Source of the DNA: Tigriopus japonicus
Taxonomy: Eukaryota > Arthropoda > Copepoda > Harpacticoida > Harpacticidae
NCBI GenBank assembly: GCA_010645155.1
Contig: CM021321.1
Location: 829,689-893,688, forward strand
Reading direction: 5' to 3'
DNA length: 64,000 nt
Shown: in pieces, positions 33,249 to 45,457 of the stretch
Position numbering within the stretch: the stretch's first letter is position 1
Layout: each line of letters starts with the position of its first letter
Made by a program: the position numbers and the translations under genes
The notes under the pieces: model-generated
Databases searched by the model: none
Told to the model about the DNA's origin: nothing
What the model saw: the letters and a program-made list of their open reading frames with translations, nothing else

Positions 33249-33494
33249 TTTTTTTTTTGGATTGTTGGTGCTAGGGTCGGAGGGTTGAGCCTCGCCCGGC
33301 CAGCGAAGCCAGCCATCACATCGTCCAAATCATTTCCGATAGGCAATTTCAAGTCCGGTATCAGAATGGTTCTCCATCTGTGGGTGGGGATTAACGTCTA
33401 AAAGTTTCTTTGAGAAAGGTCGGGGAGGAGAATCGAACCTGGGACCTCTCTCACTAAAGGAAACAGCGCTAACCACGACACCTCATCTCCTCCC
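33249..33494 (-). mobile_element. tRNA-derived SINE
   Basis: Minus-strand element of about 245 bp. The head (33494-33420) starts GGGAGGAGATGAGG, has a polymerase III A box (TGGTTAGCGCT at 33475-33465) and B box (GGTTCGATTC at 33439-33430), and ends TCCTCCCC, pairing with its own start like an acceptor stem. The T-stem is mismatched, so it is not a functional tRNA. An unrelated body follows (about 33415-33262), then an A-run at about 33260-33251 as 3' tail. Confidence 0.7.
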
Positions 33495-34164
33495 GTATAT
33501 GATTATCCTCATATGAAAGAGGGTTGCTCCATTCTTTTTTACCATGAACTTTACGTACCATATGCAGCGTATTTGCACGCTGACACAAGGTTCTGCATTG
33601 TCTTGATTAAAGAGACAGCTGCCCGATCACAAGGATATTTTTTGCTCACTTCCGAGCATAACATCGTCACAAACTTGAAATTTCTATCTTGTCCAACCCT
33701 TAAAATAGATTTGACACCTATTATTGTCACTAAATTGTTCACAATCTGAATTTTCTCCCGTGTCCAGATTTTTTATTCGGTCAAACACATTCAGGGCTGC
33801 TTCAATCCCGTTTGGTTGACATTAAACAAGAAAACCCGCACGAGCGGCTTTTTCGGGCGATTTTTCGGGGTTTTCCTCTTTTTGTCTAACCCTAATTCTT
33901 CCCTCAAAATTGTGCTTACCACTATGTGAGTGACGCAAATTTTAATTTTCGAGGGTATTGTTTCCTAGAACTCTAAAAGAACATATAAATGATGGGAATA
34001 TGTAATAAATACGACTTGGATAAAGTTATTGATTTGTTTGGGTAAAATGTTGCAGTGTTTGAGCCCTAAAGTTGTAATATTTTTTGTTAAAAGTTGCGCT
34101 CAAATCGATGAAATTGGCTAAAAGTGTTATTTATTAACAAAAATTTTTTTTAGGTATTTTATGT
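33495..34164. other. Intergenic, nothing recognised
   Basis: No gene or element end was recognised between the SINE and LINE copy 3. Confidence 0.5.
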
Positions 34165-37100
34165 AACAGGATTCCCTGTAAAGAGAGTTAATGATTAATC
34201 TAGTTTATAAAATTACCATTTATATGAAATTTGATCTACCAATGAGTTACTGTTGGCAGATCTGTACAACCCTTGGATAGTGAGTTGGTCAGGAATGCTA
34301 TTCAAAAATTTGTCCAATCCTGCCTTAAATGTTGTTAGAGGATCAGCTCCTACAAATTCCCGACAAAGGCAAATAGGCAACAAATTGAACAATGAAGGAG
34401 CCCGATAAAGAAGAGAGGAGCACTTCATTGTTCAAACTAGCCTTGATTCCTTAGGATTTGGAGGTGCTCTCAGGGCGCACGTAAAACCTCTACGATCGCT
34501 ACAACTGATCTCAAATCCTGGGTTAAGACAGAGCCCATGAATGCTCTTGAAGACATTCAGTATCAGATACCTTTCATAACTTCTCTGAGTACTGTACAGC
34601 CCTAACTTCTTGAGCCTCTCCCAATACGAGAGCTCTCTCATTCCTGTGATGTTCCTAGTAAAAAATCTTTGGACCTGCTCGACCTTTTGCAAACCTGCTG
34701 AACTCATTGGAGCCCAAATGGGTGAGGCATATTCAAGATGCGGCTGAACAATCGACTTGTACAGGGTTAGCATCGTAATACTATTTCTTGACTTGAAAGT
34801 GCGATAGATCCAGCTACATGTTTGAAATGCCTTCCCCACTTTCAACTGGATATGCTCATCAAACTTTCCATCATCTTGGACGACAACTCCCAAATCCCTC
34901 ATGGACGATACCTGCTCAATATCACAACCTCCATTGTCTTTGAGCGGAACATCTAATTTTGACGCCCCATACGTCATTGTGCGGAATTTCATCCCGTTCA
35001 ATGCCATATTACTCTGACCAACCTAAGAGTAGATTTTCTCCAAGTCCTCAACTAAACATTTCGAGTCCTGACCACTCCTTCCACAAACGAATGTTGTGTC
35101 ATCAACATATGAAGAAATACTGGCTTTCGTTCTAAACTTCTGGAGAGGAGCAATAAAGAGAATAAACAAGAGCGGACCTAAAATGAACCTTGCGGAACAC
35201 CTGACTTGACATCATACATGCCGCTAAAAGACCCTTCAACTTTAACTATCTGCTTCCTTTCGCTTATAAAACTATCAATCCAAGTCAGGACCTTACCCTG
35301 GACCCCAAATTCTTTGAGTTGATCGAGCAAAAGACCATGATCTACCTTATCAAAGGCCTTGGCAAAGTCAAGATAGACTTCATCAACTGACTCGTGACTT
35401 TCGAGCCCATCAATGATTTGCTCAATATGATCAACCAATTGGCTTACTATACTAAAATGAGCTCGAAACCCATGCTGTCTAGAAGGAATTAAATCATGGA
35501 CTTCCAAATAATCTACAAGCTTGGACTTCATAATCTTCTCAAAAACCTTTGCAACGCTGGAGGTCAGAGAAATGGGCCTATAATTACTAGGGAGTGACTC
35601 ATCTCCGCCCTTAAAAATTGGAACGACATGAGCTACTTTTAGAGAAGAGGGGAACTTGCCCTGATCTAAGATGCAACGCATCAAGTAGGAGAAAACTGGG
35701 GCAAGAATATGTGAGCATTTCATCAGAAACTTAGATGTCACACCATCAGGTCCAGGAGAACTTGAGAGCTTTAAGCTCTTGATGGCCTCAAAAGCATCTT
35801 GATCTGTGACTACCAGATCCTCCAATCGATTATCCTGACTATCAATGCCAGTCTCATCAACAACATTGCTACAGTCATGGCCTGCTCTACCAACCCTTTT
35901 TGGAATTGAAAATACACTTGAGAACTGATCTCCAAGCATATTGGCCATAACCTCACTATAATTGACGGTTTTACCGTCGACCTCAAAAGGTCCTACAGGA
36001 TGCTTCATTTTTCTCTTTGTATTTGCAAACGAGAAAAACGCCTTTGGATTAGTCTTAACCTCCTGGACAACTCTACTTTCTTTTCCATCTGATCAGAATC
36101 AATGGAGGCCCTAATCTTAGCTTGAACCACGTTCAATTTATTTTGGAGGCTAGCTACAACCGAAGTCTATTCAAAAGCTGACAACTCCGTTTGAACAACT
36201 TTTTTTCTAACCTTTGGAATTCCAGACAATGACCTACCTTTTGCCGCTATTTCTGGAATACCAATGGACAAACAAACCTCGTCAAAAAGAAAAATAAGCT
36301 TACTTATAGCTTTATCTATTGATGGTTCCTGCTTTAGAATGGAAATCAAGTCCAACTCGCCTAATATTTCAACAATAAGGGGCCAGTGTTCATCTTTGAA
36401 CTTAAACTTGGCCACGCCCACCTTTTGAGCAGGTTTAACTCTAGAGCTCGCCGGCTTTTGAGTAATGGTCGACCCTATCTCAAGAATGTGATGATCTGAA
36501 AGGCTACATGGGGCTACATGGACATACTGGATCAGATCAGGGTCATTGGAAAAAACTAAGTCCAGAACACTCTCTGCTCTGGTTGCAACACCAACGTGTT
36601 GAGAGAGATTACGCAAGATCGCAAACTCTTCCAATTTTTTCGAAAGACAGCGATGCTGTTTTCGAAATGAGAATGTACCCATCCGGACTAACCTCCCACT
36701 CAACAATGTTAGCCGGTAAATTGAAGTCATCAACCACAAAGAGTCGAGAACAAACCTCTCGATCTAACTCCTTTCGTGTAAATTCGAGTGCCGAAAGAAA
36801 TGAGGAAGAACTACAAGAAGGTGGCCGATACATTGTTACTATTGTAAGATCAAGAGCCTTGACGTGGCAAATCAAAACTTCTACTTCTCCATTCGACTTA
36901 TGAACATGACTAAAATGTAAGTCTTTCCTGACATATAGACATACGCCCCCATGTGGGAAAATGGGATTCTCAGGGCGTACTCTATCACATTGAACTAGCC
37001 TAAAACCAGCTATTGCTACTTCTTCGTCTAAAATTCCTGGACGAAGCCAAGTATTTGTAATGGAGATAAAGGAGACCTCTCTATCAATGGCTAGCTCCTC

Positions 37101-37893
37101 CAGTACTCTGACCTTTGTGCTGTCTTTTTTGGAAATCAGGCAATGCACGTTCAAATAGAGCCCTTTTATGGGCTTAAGGTCTTCCGATGGACCAAGTCTA
37201 TCAGTTCTTGGACCTTCCTGTCTAACCTTAAAAAATCCTGCTTGCTAACAAAATTTTGCTCTACAGGAAGGGATTGTTGAGGAGGGGGAGGGGCGACTAC
37301 AATGGAGTAGGACCTATGTTGCCCATAGGAAAAAGTGTGATGAGGAGCGGGGTTATGGATGTTCGGGAGAAGGGTAGAAATAGGAATAGGTTTTGAGGTA
37401 AGGGAAGGGAAATGGGACAAGGAGTTGGGAGGAGGAGAAGGACGAGAAGGACGAGGAGGGGGAGGCTGAAAGGATGAAATGTTCGGGGGATTGGTTGGGG
37501 ATTGGAGGCTAACCTATATCCATAACTATGAGACCCAGATTTTGCTGGTCTCGGTTTCCTCTGAGTACCTCGTACATGGACCTGTTTACACTCCACATAG
37601 AAACATGTCCCACTACTCATTGACCTACCACACATGTACGGATGGAAGAAGGGGCACTCGACCTTTGAGCACCCTTTCTTGTTGTATTTCAGGAGCCCAA
37701 ACTTCAACAATTTTTGACACCACTGTGGATGTTCAAAAGAGCTATAACCTGTTCTATTAGGATTACAAGGCTGTCTTTTGTGGTCAGTACAGACTTCCTT
37801 ACAAGCTAGAGCTTCCTGGACAATTTTTGGTTGAGCTACTTCAACCAATTCAACCTCAATCTCCTCCGTATTAGTGGAGTTGTCTACAGTTGT
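34165..37893 (-). mobile_element. LINE family A, copy 3 (nearly full length, inactivated)
   Basis: The most complete copy: ORF1 (37890-37166), ORF2 endonuclease (37154-36609; [33 protein letters not shown]), linker (36739-36167), reverse transcriptase (36008-35178, then 35007-34432 and 34428-34213; [41 protein letters not shown]). Breaks: frameshift in ORF1 near 37420, frameshift between 36739 and 36609, one-base loss at about 35183 just before the YADD region (which itself reads YVDD), and stops near 35022 and 34430. In the endonuclease the usual GDFN is DDFN. ORF2 was about 980 residues when intact. The 3' end lies near 34165 and lacks the purine tail of copies 1 and 2. The 5' limit, at the same point as copy 2, may be the true element start or a common truncation. 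Confidence 0.88.
37166..37890 (-). pseudogene. LINE family A ORF1 (tandem CCCH fingers), copy 3
   Basis: Acidic N-terminus (NTEEIEVELVEVAQ), a cysteine/histidine-rich region with WC-x15-GC-x4-C-x3-H followed by C-x8-C-x4-C-x3-H ([19 protein letters not shown]), then a proline-rich part and the helix [18 protein letters not shown] frameshift near 37420 separates 37890-37297 from 37420-37166. Cysteine spacing fits CCCH RNA-binding fingers better than the CCHC knuckles usual in LINE ORF1. Confidence 0.72.
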
Positions 37894-38328
37894 CTACATT
37901 TGTTACCACTTTTTGCACATTTCTTCAAAGTTTCTTTTTAGGCTCCGGAAATGTTCAATACAGAAGCAGTTTAAACATTGAAAAATAACGAGTTTTACTC
38001 AATGTCATTTTACTCAAGTTATAACAGTTATATCCAGTCCTTGAAGGCAGTCACTCATCTATGACAAACGTCGTTTTAACCTCAAATAGGCGGCAGAGAT
38101 GGGGAATATCTAGATTCTAGAGCTCCAAAGGCAAAGACCTCCACCGAGTCATGGGTTTCGTGGTATGTGTCCGAATGCCCGGCGTGTCGTTCATTTTCAG
38201 GTGACGAGCGCGAATGAGGGCTCAAATTCACCAGAGCCAAGTGTACTTCCAACAACATCAGCAGTTGAATTGGCATATGTCCTTGGAGGATGAGAAATTG
38301 ACGATCATTGTGTGAATGAAAATAAGCC
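37894..38328. other. Upstream region of CPT2
   Basis: 435 bp between LINE copy 3 and the CPT2 start; probably the CPT2 promoter and 5' UTR. A TATA box is not obvious. Confidence 0.45.
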
Positions 38329-40385
38329 ATGTGGAGCCTTTGCCGGACTTGTGGATCCATACCCAAGGGGGTCTGGTGTTACTCCACCACCCCTTATTCC
38401 TCATCCCAACGGCAAGGCGCCGTGGAAGTCAAATCGAAAGAATATCAGTACCTCCAACAAAGTATCGTACCCACTGATAAATTCCAGAAATCGCTGCCTC
38501 GTCTCCCGATTCCCAAACTTCGAGAAACATGTGACCGATATTTGGCATCACAGAGACCTCTGCTTGACCAAAACGACTTCACTCAAACCGAAAAATTGGT
38601 TAACCAATTCATAAATGGACCTGGTCCAGAATTGGATGCGGAGCTTCGACGGCAAGACAAAGACAATAAGCACACTTCATATATTTCTGGCCCATGGACC
38701 GACATGTACCTTAAAGACCGACGTCCGGTCAGTTTTACTCATAATCCAGGTAAGAAGCTTACTGCATTTCTAGAAGTTCTACAAGTTTTTAACCAGTAAA
38801 TATGGCTTTTTTCGTAGGTATTATGTTTGCCCACGATAGTCGTCCAGAATTTATGAATTCGGCTTGGCGATCAGCTCATCTTTTGATCTCGACGCTAAGA
38901 TTGTTGAAAAGCTACCAAGCGAACATACTTAAACCCGAGGTTTTTCATCTTCAACCGACAAAAACTAATACTCCGACGTATTGGAATCGAGTCAAATTCA
39001 TGCCGAATTTGATTGCAACCCCGCTTTCATATATGTTTAAAGCATTTCCCTTGGACATGTCTCAGTATGACAACTTACTGCAATCCACACGAATACCTCT
39101 GCCTCAGCTAGATATCATTCGAAGATATCCGGATTCCAAACACGTTGTGGTCTTAAGACGAGGTCACTTTTACTGCTTCGATGTTCTGGATCACGACGGG
39201 AACCTCTTTGAACCCCACTACTACCTCAAGAGCATTCAATACATTTTGGATCATAAACCCAAGGGCGAGAGTTCGGGTATTGGCGTCTTTACATCCGAGT
39301 CCCGTGATGTTTGGAGTGAAATGAGAGCTCATTTGGTGGATCACTTGGGAAATGAAGAGGCCTTGAACAAAATCGACTCTGGTTTACACGTTATTTGCCT
39401 TGATGAATGGGATCATGCGGATGAAGAAGCGCCCAAAAGTACGCGGGAGATTGTTGGCGGGTCCGACCCGACCAATCGATGGTTTGATAAATCGTTCAGT
39501 CTCATTTACTCTCGAAATGGCGCCGTCTCCATCAATTTTGAACATGCGTGGGGTGATGGGGTGGCTGTGATGCGTTTAATTGACGAAATTGTCCAAGACA
39601 GCCAAAGCAACGACTTTTTCGCGGCCAATGAAAACATCCATTCGACACTCCATGTCGAAGAAATCAAGATTAATATTGATGATCGAATCAAAATTCAAGT
39701 AGGTCAATCCAAAAAGACCTACTTTGAAATGTACAATTCAGTTGATTTTGAGGAATTTTACTTCTATGGACTAGGTAAAGACGATTGCAAACGCTTGCAA
39801 GTAGGTCCGGATTCCTTGATGCAAACTGCCTTTCAAATCGCTTACCATAGGCTGTTTGGAAAGTTCGTACCCACATACGAAAGTTGCAGTACGTCCATCT
39901 TTAAACATGGACGTACTGAAACGGTTCGGCCTTGTACTAATGATACAAAGGCTTGTGCCGAAGCCTTCAATGATTCCCGACAGAAAGATCCAAACGAACT
40001 CCTGGGCTTATTGCAAAACTGCTCGAAAACGCATTTCGAAATGACGAAAAATGCCGCGCAAGGCAAGGGATGGGATCGACATTTGTTTGCCATCAAGGAT
40101 CTTTGCATCCGGCAAAATCATCCAATGCCGGTTCTCTTCGAAGATCCAGCATATTCGAAGATCAACCAAAACGTGCTTTCGACTTCAACTTTGGCCTCGC
40201 ACAACATGATCCATGGCGGCTTCTGTCCTGTCGTTCCAAATGGTTTTGGTGTTGGATATCAAATCCGGAATGACTTTTTAGGGGTTGGCCTCTCCACCTT
40301 TAAAGCCCATTCCAATGCAAAGGATATGAACGATGCTCTAATTTCTAGTTTTGAGGACATGAAAAAGGTTTTGAAGGCAAACTAA
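38329..40385 (+). CDS. CPT2: Carnitine O-palmitoyltransferase 2, mitochondrial
   Basis: Inner-membrane matrix enzyme that transfers the long-chain acyl group from acylcarnitine back to CoA for beta-oxidation. Two exons, 38329-38749 and 38818-40385, with a 68-bp GT-AG intron splitting a Gly codon (NP|G|IMFAHDSRPE); 662 residues, against 658 in human. The ATG is preceded by GCC. The N-terminus (MWSLCRTCGSIPKGVWCYS) fits a mitochondrial presequence. Family motifs: GPWTDMYLKDRRPV, the catalytic histidine in FEHAWGDGVAV (H383), RWFDKSFSLI, YESCSTSIFKHGRTETVRP (CoA/carnitine-site region) and STSTLASHNMIHGGFCPVV with GFGVGYQI near the end. All key residues are present, so an active enzyme is expected. 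A poly(A) signal follows at 40440-40445. Confidence 0.97.
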
Positions 40386-40439
40386 TAACATAGTTGTCAT
40401 TGTAACTGTTTTGTTTTTTAATATACACACTTGGGGAAT

Positions 40440-40445
40440 AATAAA
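40440..40445 (+). other. Poly(A) signal of CPT2
   Basis: AATAAA 55 bp after the CPT2 stop codon. Confidence 0.6.
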
Positions 40446-40705
40446 CCGCGAAAACATCAAATGACATCAAACGTTGAGAATAATGCGAACGGACTCGGTT
40501 ATCCATGAATGTTAACATAAAATCAGAGATTGTTACTAGTATGGCATGATGATACTAAAAAACTAACTAAAAAACTTTGGGAGGGTCCGGAGGATCTCAA
40601 ATCCTTGGGACCCTTGGGGAATTCAGTTGGACCCTCGAGGTATTTGTACTGGGGTCCAATTGTCAAAGGGATTGAGGTTAGGTTTGTAAACTCAATATGA
40701 GGTGT

Positions 40706-43187
40706 CTACATGGGTTGCGATACGTTCTGTCGGACTTCAAGTGGCGAGGCCAAGGCAAACGTCATGGGCAAGTTGATGGGCTGATTGCCAATCATGGAAC
40801 TTGCCATTGAGGTTTGGTTGAATAGAATGGGAGTCTGATTCCCACTCATGATGAGACCATGCGGCATCGAGGGCGCATTTGAGATGTGAGTGGGCGTCAT
40901 GGATGGGCCCTGAAGGGGTGCGGGGGCAATGGCTTGTTGGTGCGTTTGGGGCATCTGCTTCAATTGCTTCTGCTTGGACTTGGGTTGGGGTGGTGGGTTG
41001 GCCCCACGGAGCTCTCCACTGTTCACGTATACTCTCAACGGGCGACCCATACACTTGATGCTGCTGAGGTACTTTTTGGCTTTCGAGCCTGCGCGGTCTT
41101 CAAACTCATTGGGAGTGAGCCACTCGTCACCCAACTGAATACATTTGCCCTTGCTACCCGACTCGTACTTACTGGCCACCAGGATGGCTGTGGTTGACTT
41201 GCAACGTACATTGAGGATGTTTCCAATCCGCGACGAGCCCATGGTACTCATTCCCATTTGAGATATCTGAGATTGAGTCGAAGGAATGGGTGTCATTGGC
41301 TTGGCGAACGTTGGTTGGGCGTTCGATACGACCGGCATCGAGAAGCTCGGAATGGGAGTGGGTGGATTGTGGGGCATGGGAGACATGGGTGGGGCAAAGG
41401 CATGATGTTGAGGGGTCATACTCGGATGGGGACTCATCACGTAGAGGGTCTGAGTTTGCTGTTGTTGCTGGTGATGATGTTCATGGATCAAGTTGGCTGG
41501 TGAGATCTTAGGGGGTTGATCCATGATATTGGGAGCAGCAAATGTTGGCTGTGGCATCGAGGTCATCAGACCAAGAGGATCATTGCTGCCGGAAAACATG
41601 ATGGGCTGAAGGTGCTGCTGCTGTTGCTGCTGAGGTTGATGCTCATTGTGCATGATTACCTCGGTCTTTAAATGCGTGGTCAGATGCTTTTTCCAATCGT
41701 CGCGATGTTTCTTCTTTTTCTTTTTGCCCCTGATGATAAGACCATCGGTTTGGGTGTCCTTTTCTTGCTCTTCTACCATTTCTTGCTGTTGCATGGCTTC
41801 ACTTTCCCCCTCTTCTTCTTCTTCGTCCTCTTCTTCATCAGCCTCTTCCTCTTCGTTTGTTTCCTCCTGATGTTCCTCGTTGTCCTCATCGTCTTCCCCG
41901 TCCTCGTCGTCCTCTTCATTTCCCTCCTCTTCGTTTTCTCGTTGTCTTTTGCTGGACTTACTCGGAGATCTCGACGGAGGAGATTCGCTTCGACCCGCTC
42001 GTCCTTGGAGTTGCCTCAACATGCCCGAGGCCGTCAAGGTCTTGAGAGGTCCATAATCAGTCTTGATATTCTCTAGATATTTCTTCCCACTTCCGCCACA
42101 CGCAATTTCAAACTCTTGAGGCGTCATCAACTGATCCTTGAATTTGATACATTGACCTCGGACACCGCTCACAAAGCGAGTAGGATAAAGATCGGCCAAG
42201 TTACCCTTGCACTTCACAGAAATGGTCCTCTTTTTCTAAAATTTTAATTCAACCAATGGGTTTTAGAATGAGAGTCTTAAGTCGTACGCATGAATCGCAT
42301 TTGATTACCTTTGCCGATCCGGATTCCTCATCCTGACTTGGCGAACCCGCACGCTCAGATCCTTCGCCATCTTCTTCACCCTTGCGTTTTCGGTCAGACT
42401 GGTATCGCCAGCCTCTCTTATTGGAATCTTGTTCATCGCCACTTTGACTGGCCTCATTTTTGTCATCGTCTTCTTCGAACTCGTAGGGATCTCCTTTGCT
42501 TTTTTCCTTGGACGCTGTCTTGTCCTTCTTAGGCGGTCGACCACGACGACCTTTGCGGGTTCGGGGTCCGGATTCATCATCCGACTCTTGGTTTCCGCCA
42601 ACTCGTTGTTCTTCGGAATCCGATGGGGTGGGTGATCCATTCATCATGGTTCGACCCCGGCGGCCCATGGGGCTTTTAAACGAGGCCAGAGTCGTTTTGT
42701 CCAGGGTGGTGGATGACTGCATCTGACGCGATTGTGCCAGTTTGCTAGCGGCCAAAATCGGCGAGGCCAACGGTGAATCCGGTTTAAACCGTCCGGCACT
42801 GACCACACTCTGTCGACTAAGCACTTCACTGGCTGACACATCTTGCAGGCCCTTGACTTGCAAGTTCTTGGCCACTTCCAAGATGGGCTTCAATTGATGC
42901 TTGGAGACGGCCACACGGGTGCCGTACATAAACTTGAGGATCTTATCCAAATGCGCGCCTTTGATGCCTTTCAAAAAGATAACGGGCTCGGCCTTTAACC
43001 GGGGCACGATGGAATGAAAGTATTGGGATCGAGCCGCCAACAAGATCCGATGGGCCTCAAAGTTCTTGCCATCCTCAGTGGACAACGTGATGTCCGTGAG
43101 GAAGCCCTGACTGTAGAGACGTGTGAGCTCATCCTCGAGAGGCTGTCTCGGCACATTCCGATCTGACAGCACGATCTCCTCAGCCAT
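40706..43187 (-). CDS. BTB / AT-hook / double SAND domain nuclear protein
   Basis: Probable chromatin or transcription regulator. Two exons, 43187-42309 and 42235-40706, with a 73-bp GT-AG intron in phase 0; 802 residues. The start is the ATG at 43185-43187 (ATCATGGCTGAG); the upstream open codons begin with no ATG. Domains: BTB (about 21-117; TDITLSTEDGKNFEAHRILL, LKFMYGT), an AT-hook (about 211-220; RKGRRGRPPKK), SAND 1 (300-369; VKCKGNLADLYPTRF, QLMTPQEFE), a Glu/Asp run (395-439), a lysine run, polyQ/Pro/Met-rich linker, SAND 2 (634-704; VRCKSTTAILVASKYE, EWLTPNEFE), and a Gln/Pro tail. SAND domains bind DNA and BTB domains dimerise. I know of no well-studied protein with this exact order; a GMEB- or DEAF-like SAND affinity is possible. 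Function inferred from domains only. Confidence 0.9.
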
Positions 43188-45457
43188 GATCAAGTCTCCA
43201 AACCTGGTTGAGCGAGCATGGGTCACCGGCGAGGAGGATCTGTCACCGTCGGCGAGCTGCTAGCCTGCCTTGCTCAAAGTTGGTCTGAAATGTCCCTCGC
43301 AATCACGTCGCTGTTTTCGCCACTACACAACCTCTCTTCAGCGATCGGGACTCGAGAATCGCCACTCAATCGAGGCCGTTTTGTAGGGCGTTCCTGGCAG
43401 TAGAGGCTCCCAAAGACACGCCAACGGATTCACCACACTCTAGAGGTCACGATCGACACCACCCATCCCCCATAGGTCAAGCTCTTTCGGGTTAGACTTG
43501 CGATTTCTGGTCTTGTTTTCGTTCCGTGAGATTGCCTGGCTGGCGGAGACGACGCCATTAGCGAGAATGCAGCCAGGCTCTCTCTCTGTTTGCCGTTGAG
43601 CCAGCGGCGATCACACAAAAAGCAGCGTCGTCATCTCCCTCCTCGTGCTGCTCGCCTCTTGAGTTGGCGCCGGGCGAACAAGCCTTCATCGGTTAGGGCG
43701 AGGTTGGCGGGCGAAAGAAAGACGCGGACCGGACGCGCCAGTAACTCCCCTGAGATGGCACCTAGTACGGCAGGGGTCGAGAGGCGATTCGCGCCCCTTT
43801 TGGCTTGAATGGCGGGGAAAGTCGGCGAGCCGCCAGTTGGACGTCACTGTTCGTCCCTTTCTTGCCTGTGTGGCGCTCGTTTTTAGGGCCGGCGCTCCCG
43901 CAATTCCTTGCCAGTAGTTGCTCTTCTTTGGCCAGGCTCTCGTCTGTTCGTCGCCTGGGTCTTTTCATAGTGAGAGGGGGGAACGAGCGAAATTATGCCT
44001 CTGTTTGTGCCGACAACTAAAGCGAAAGAGAATGCATGCAACATTCCAGCCGACCCCCGGTCCGTCTGTCAGTCTTCCTGCCGCGTCCCACAGTGTGGGA
44101 CTCAAAGGGGAGAGTGAAGGAACCCCTGATGCTGGTTGTGTTGTCTTCTGGGTAGTAGGGAGCCTTTTCGGACGATGGCTGCATGCATGAATGTACGTAT
44201 GTATGTGTGTTTGCTTCAGTGAGGGGCCAGCTTCTTTTGGCGGGAGGTGAACGTGGTCGAAGGACCACATGCTTGATAGAATCAGTGCACACTAGAACGG
44301 GGTGGTCGGGCAGAGGGTGCCTTTTCAGCCGACTGTATGGGGGTTTGTGCGGTCTGTGCCCATTAGGAACAAGAGGGGAGCTCGCTTGAAATGTGTAACT
44401 TGAAGAATAATCGAAACATATTCGGCAAAGGTTGCCCATCTTGAATGAAGAACTTTACTCTTTATAAATTTAAAAACCAACAGACCTGTGATATAATTGT
44501 AATTGCAATTACAATAATGTTAGTGCAATTACATTTCCAAGTAATTGTAATTAATTACATTGGAAATCAAAGTAATTGTAATAAATTACATTTTGAAAGT
44601 AATTGGCACAGGTCTGAAAACTAAGCAATCTAGCGTTCAGTTTATCTTTCAGAGAAACTGATCACCCCAAAACTTGCCGAGAATTTATTAGCGATAATAA
44701 GACTACTTTTAACTGTTAATCTTTAAACTTTTCTAACAACAAATCATGACAGGGGCACATTTTATGAGATGGCACATCAAGTGAGTTTGCTTTTTCGCAC
44801 AACAGAAAAAATACGACAGCAAAAATGTTGCTGAGAAGGATGTTTTTCAATTTTTTTACATATTCATAGGCGAGAACCGACTGTCATCTTTGAATGCAGT
44901 CTAGAACACAAGAAGTGCTTCCATTTTTCTCGTGTAATGTTGCAATGACACTCTTAGACGAAAAACGCCTGTTTTCGCAAAATATTTACCGGGCTTATGA
45001 GTTGACAGAGCGCTTCCGTGGATCAAGCTTTTAGAAAGACTTTTGGGAAAGTGCATGCAACAATAATTTCGGTCACCTACCTTAAATAATGCTTCCGCTC
45101 GCTGCTCCAAGGAACATGTCTGATTAATACAGAAACTAGTTTTTTTGATGGATACATGAGTCCATCCAAACGAGACAAGCTATGATTTTTCATCAGTTCT
45201 TAGAAACACTTCACAGAAAGCCATCGGTTTGAAGCAAACTCATATTCAAAGACGTTAGGGAAACCTCGCATCAGTAAGACGGAAAATGCCTTCAAGGTGC
45301 TCAATTCAAAACTTCCCTCTTCAAAGTTTTCCAGTAAGACCGCTAGGGAGCGCTTCCTCCATTCAAAACAAAAACAAACACATGTGAACTCTGAAGTGTG
45401 CTTGAAATTCACCTAGGAACCAGCTTAGAGCATTTGAGTCATTGTCACTTTCTGATC
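43188..45457. other. Divergent promoter region between BTB-SAND and C8orf76-like genes
   Basis: 43188-44400 is relatively GC-rich and probably holds the promoter and untranslated exons of the BTB-SAND gene. Open frames here are not protein-like. The rest is AT-rich and contains the MITE at 44481-44616. Confidence 0.5.
44481..44616. mobile_element. Small hAT-like MITE (136 bp)
   Basis: Perfect 10-bp inverted ends CAGACCTGTG / CACAGGTCTG. Flanked by AAAACCAA (44473-44480) and AAAACTAA (44617-44624), an 8-bp duplication with one change. The inside is built of TAATTGTAATTGCAATTACA-type units. CAG start plus 8-bp duplication suggests a hAT transposase. Confidence 0.75.

Noticed and set aside
38082..38276. 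Minus-strand 64-codon frame just upstream of CPT2
   Set aside because: No recognisable domain, no splice or poly(A) context, and it lies in the likely CPT2 promoter; could be chance.
41700..42080. Long plus-strand Phe/Ser/Leu-rich frames opposite the BTB-SAND gene
   Set aside because: Antisense shadow of the acidic Glu/Asp run.
43188..43226. N-terminal extension of the BTB protein beginning upstream of 43187
   Set aside because: The upstream in-frame codons start with GTG; the first ATG is at 43185-43187.
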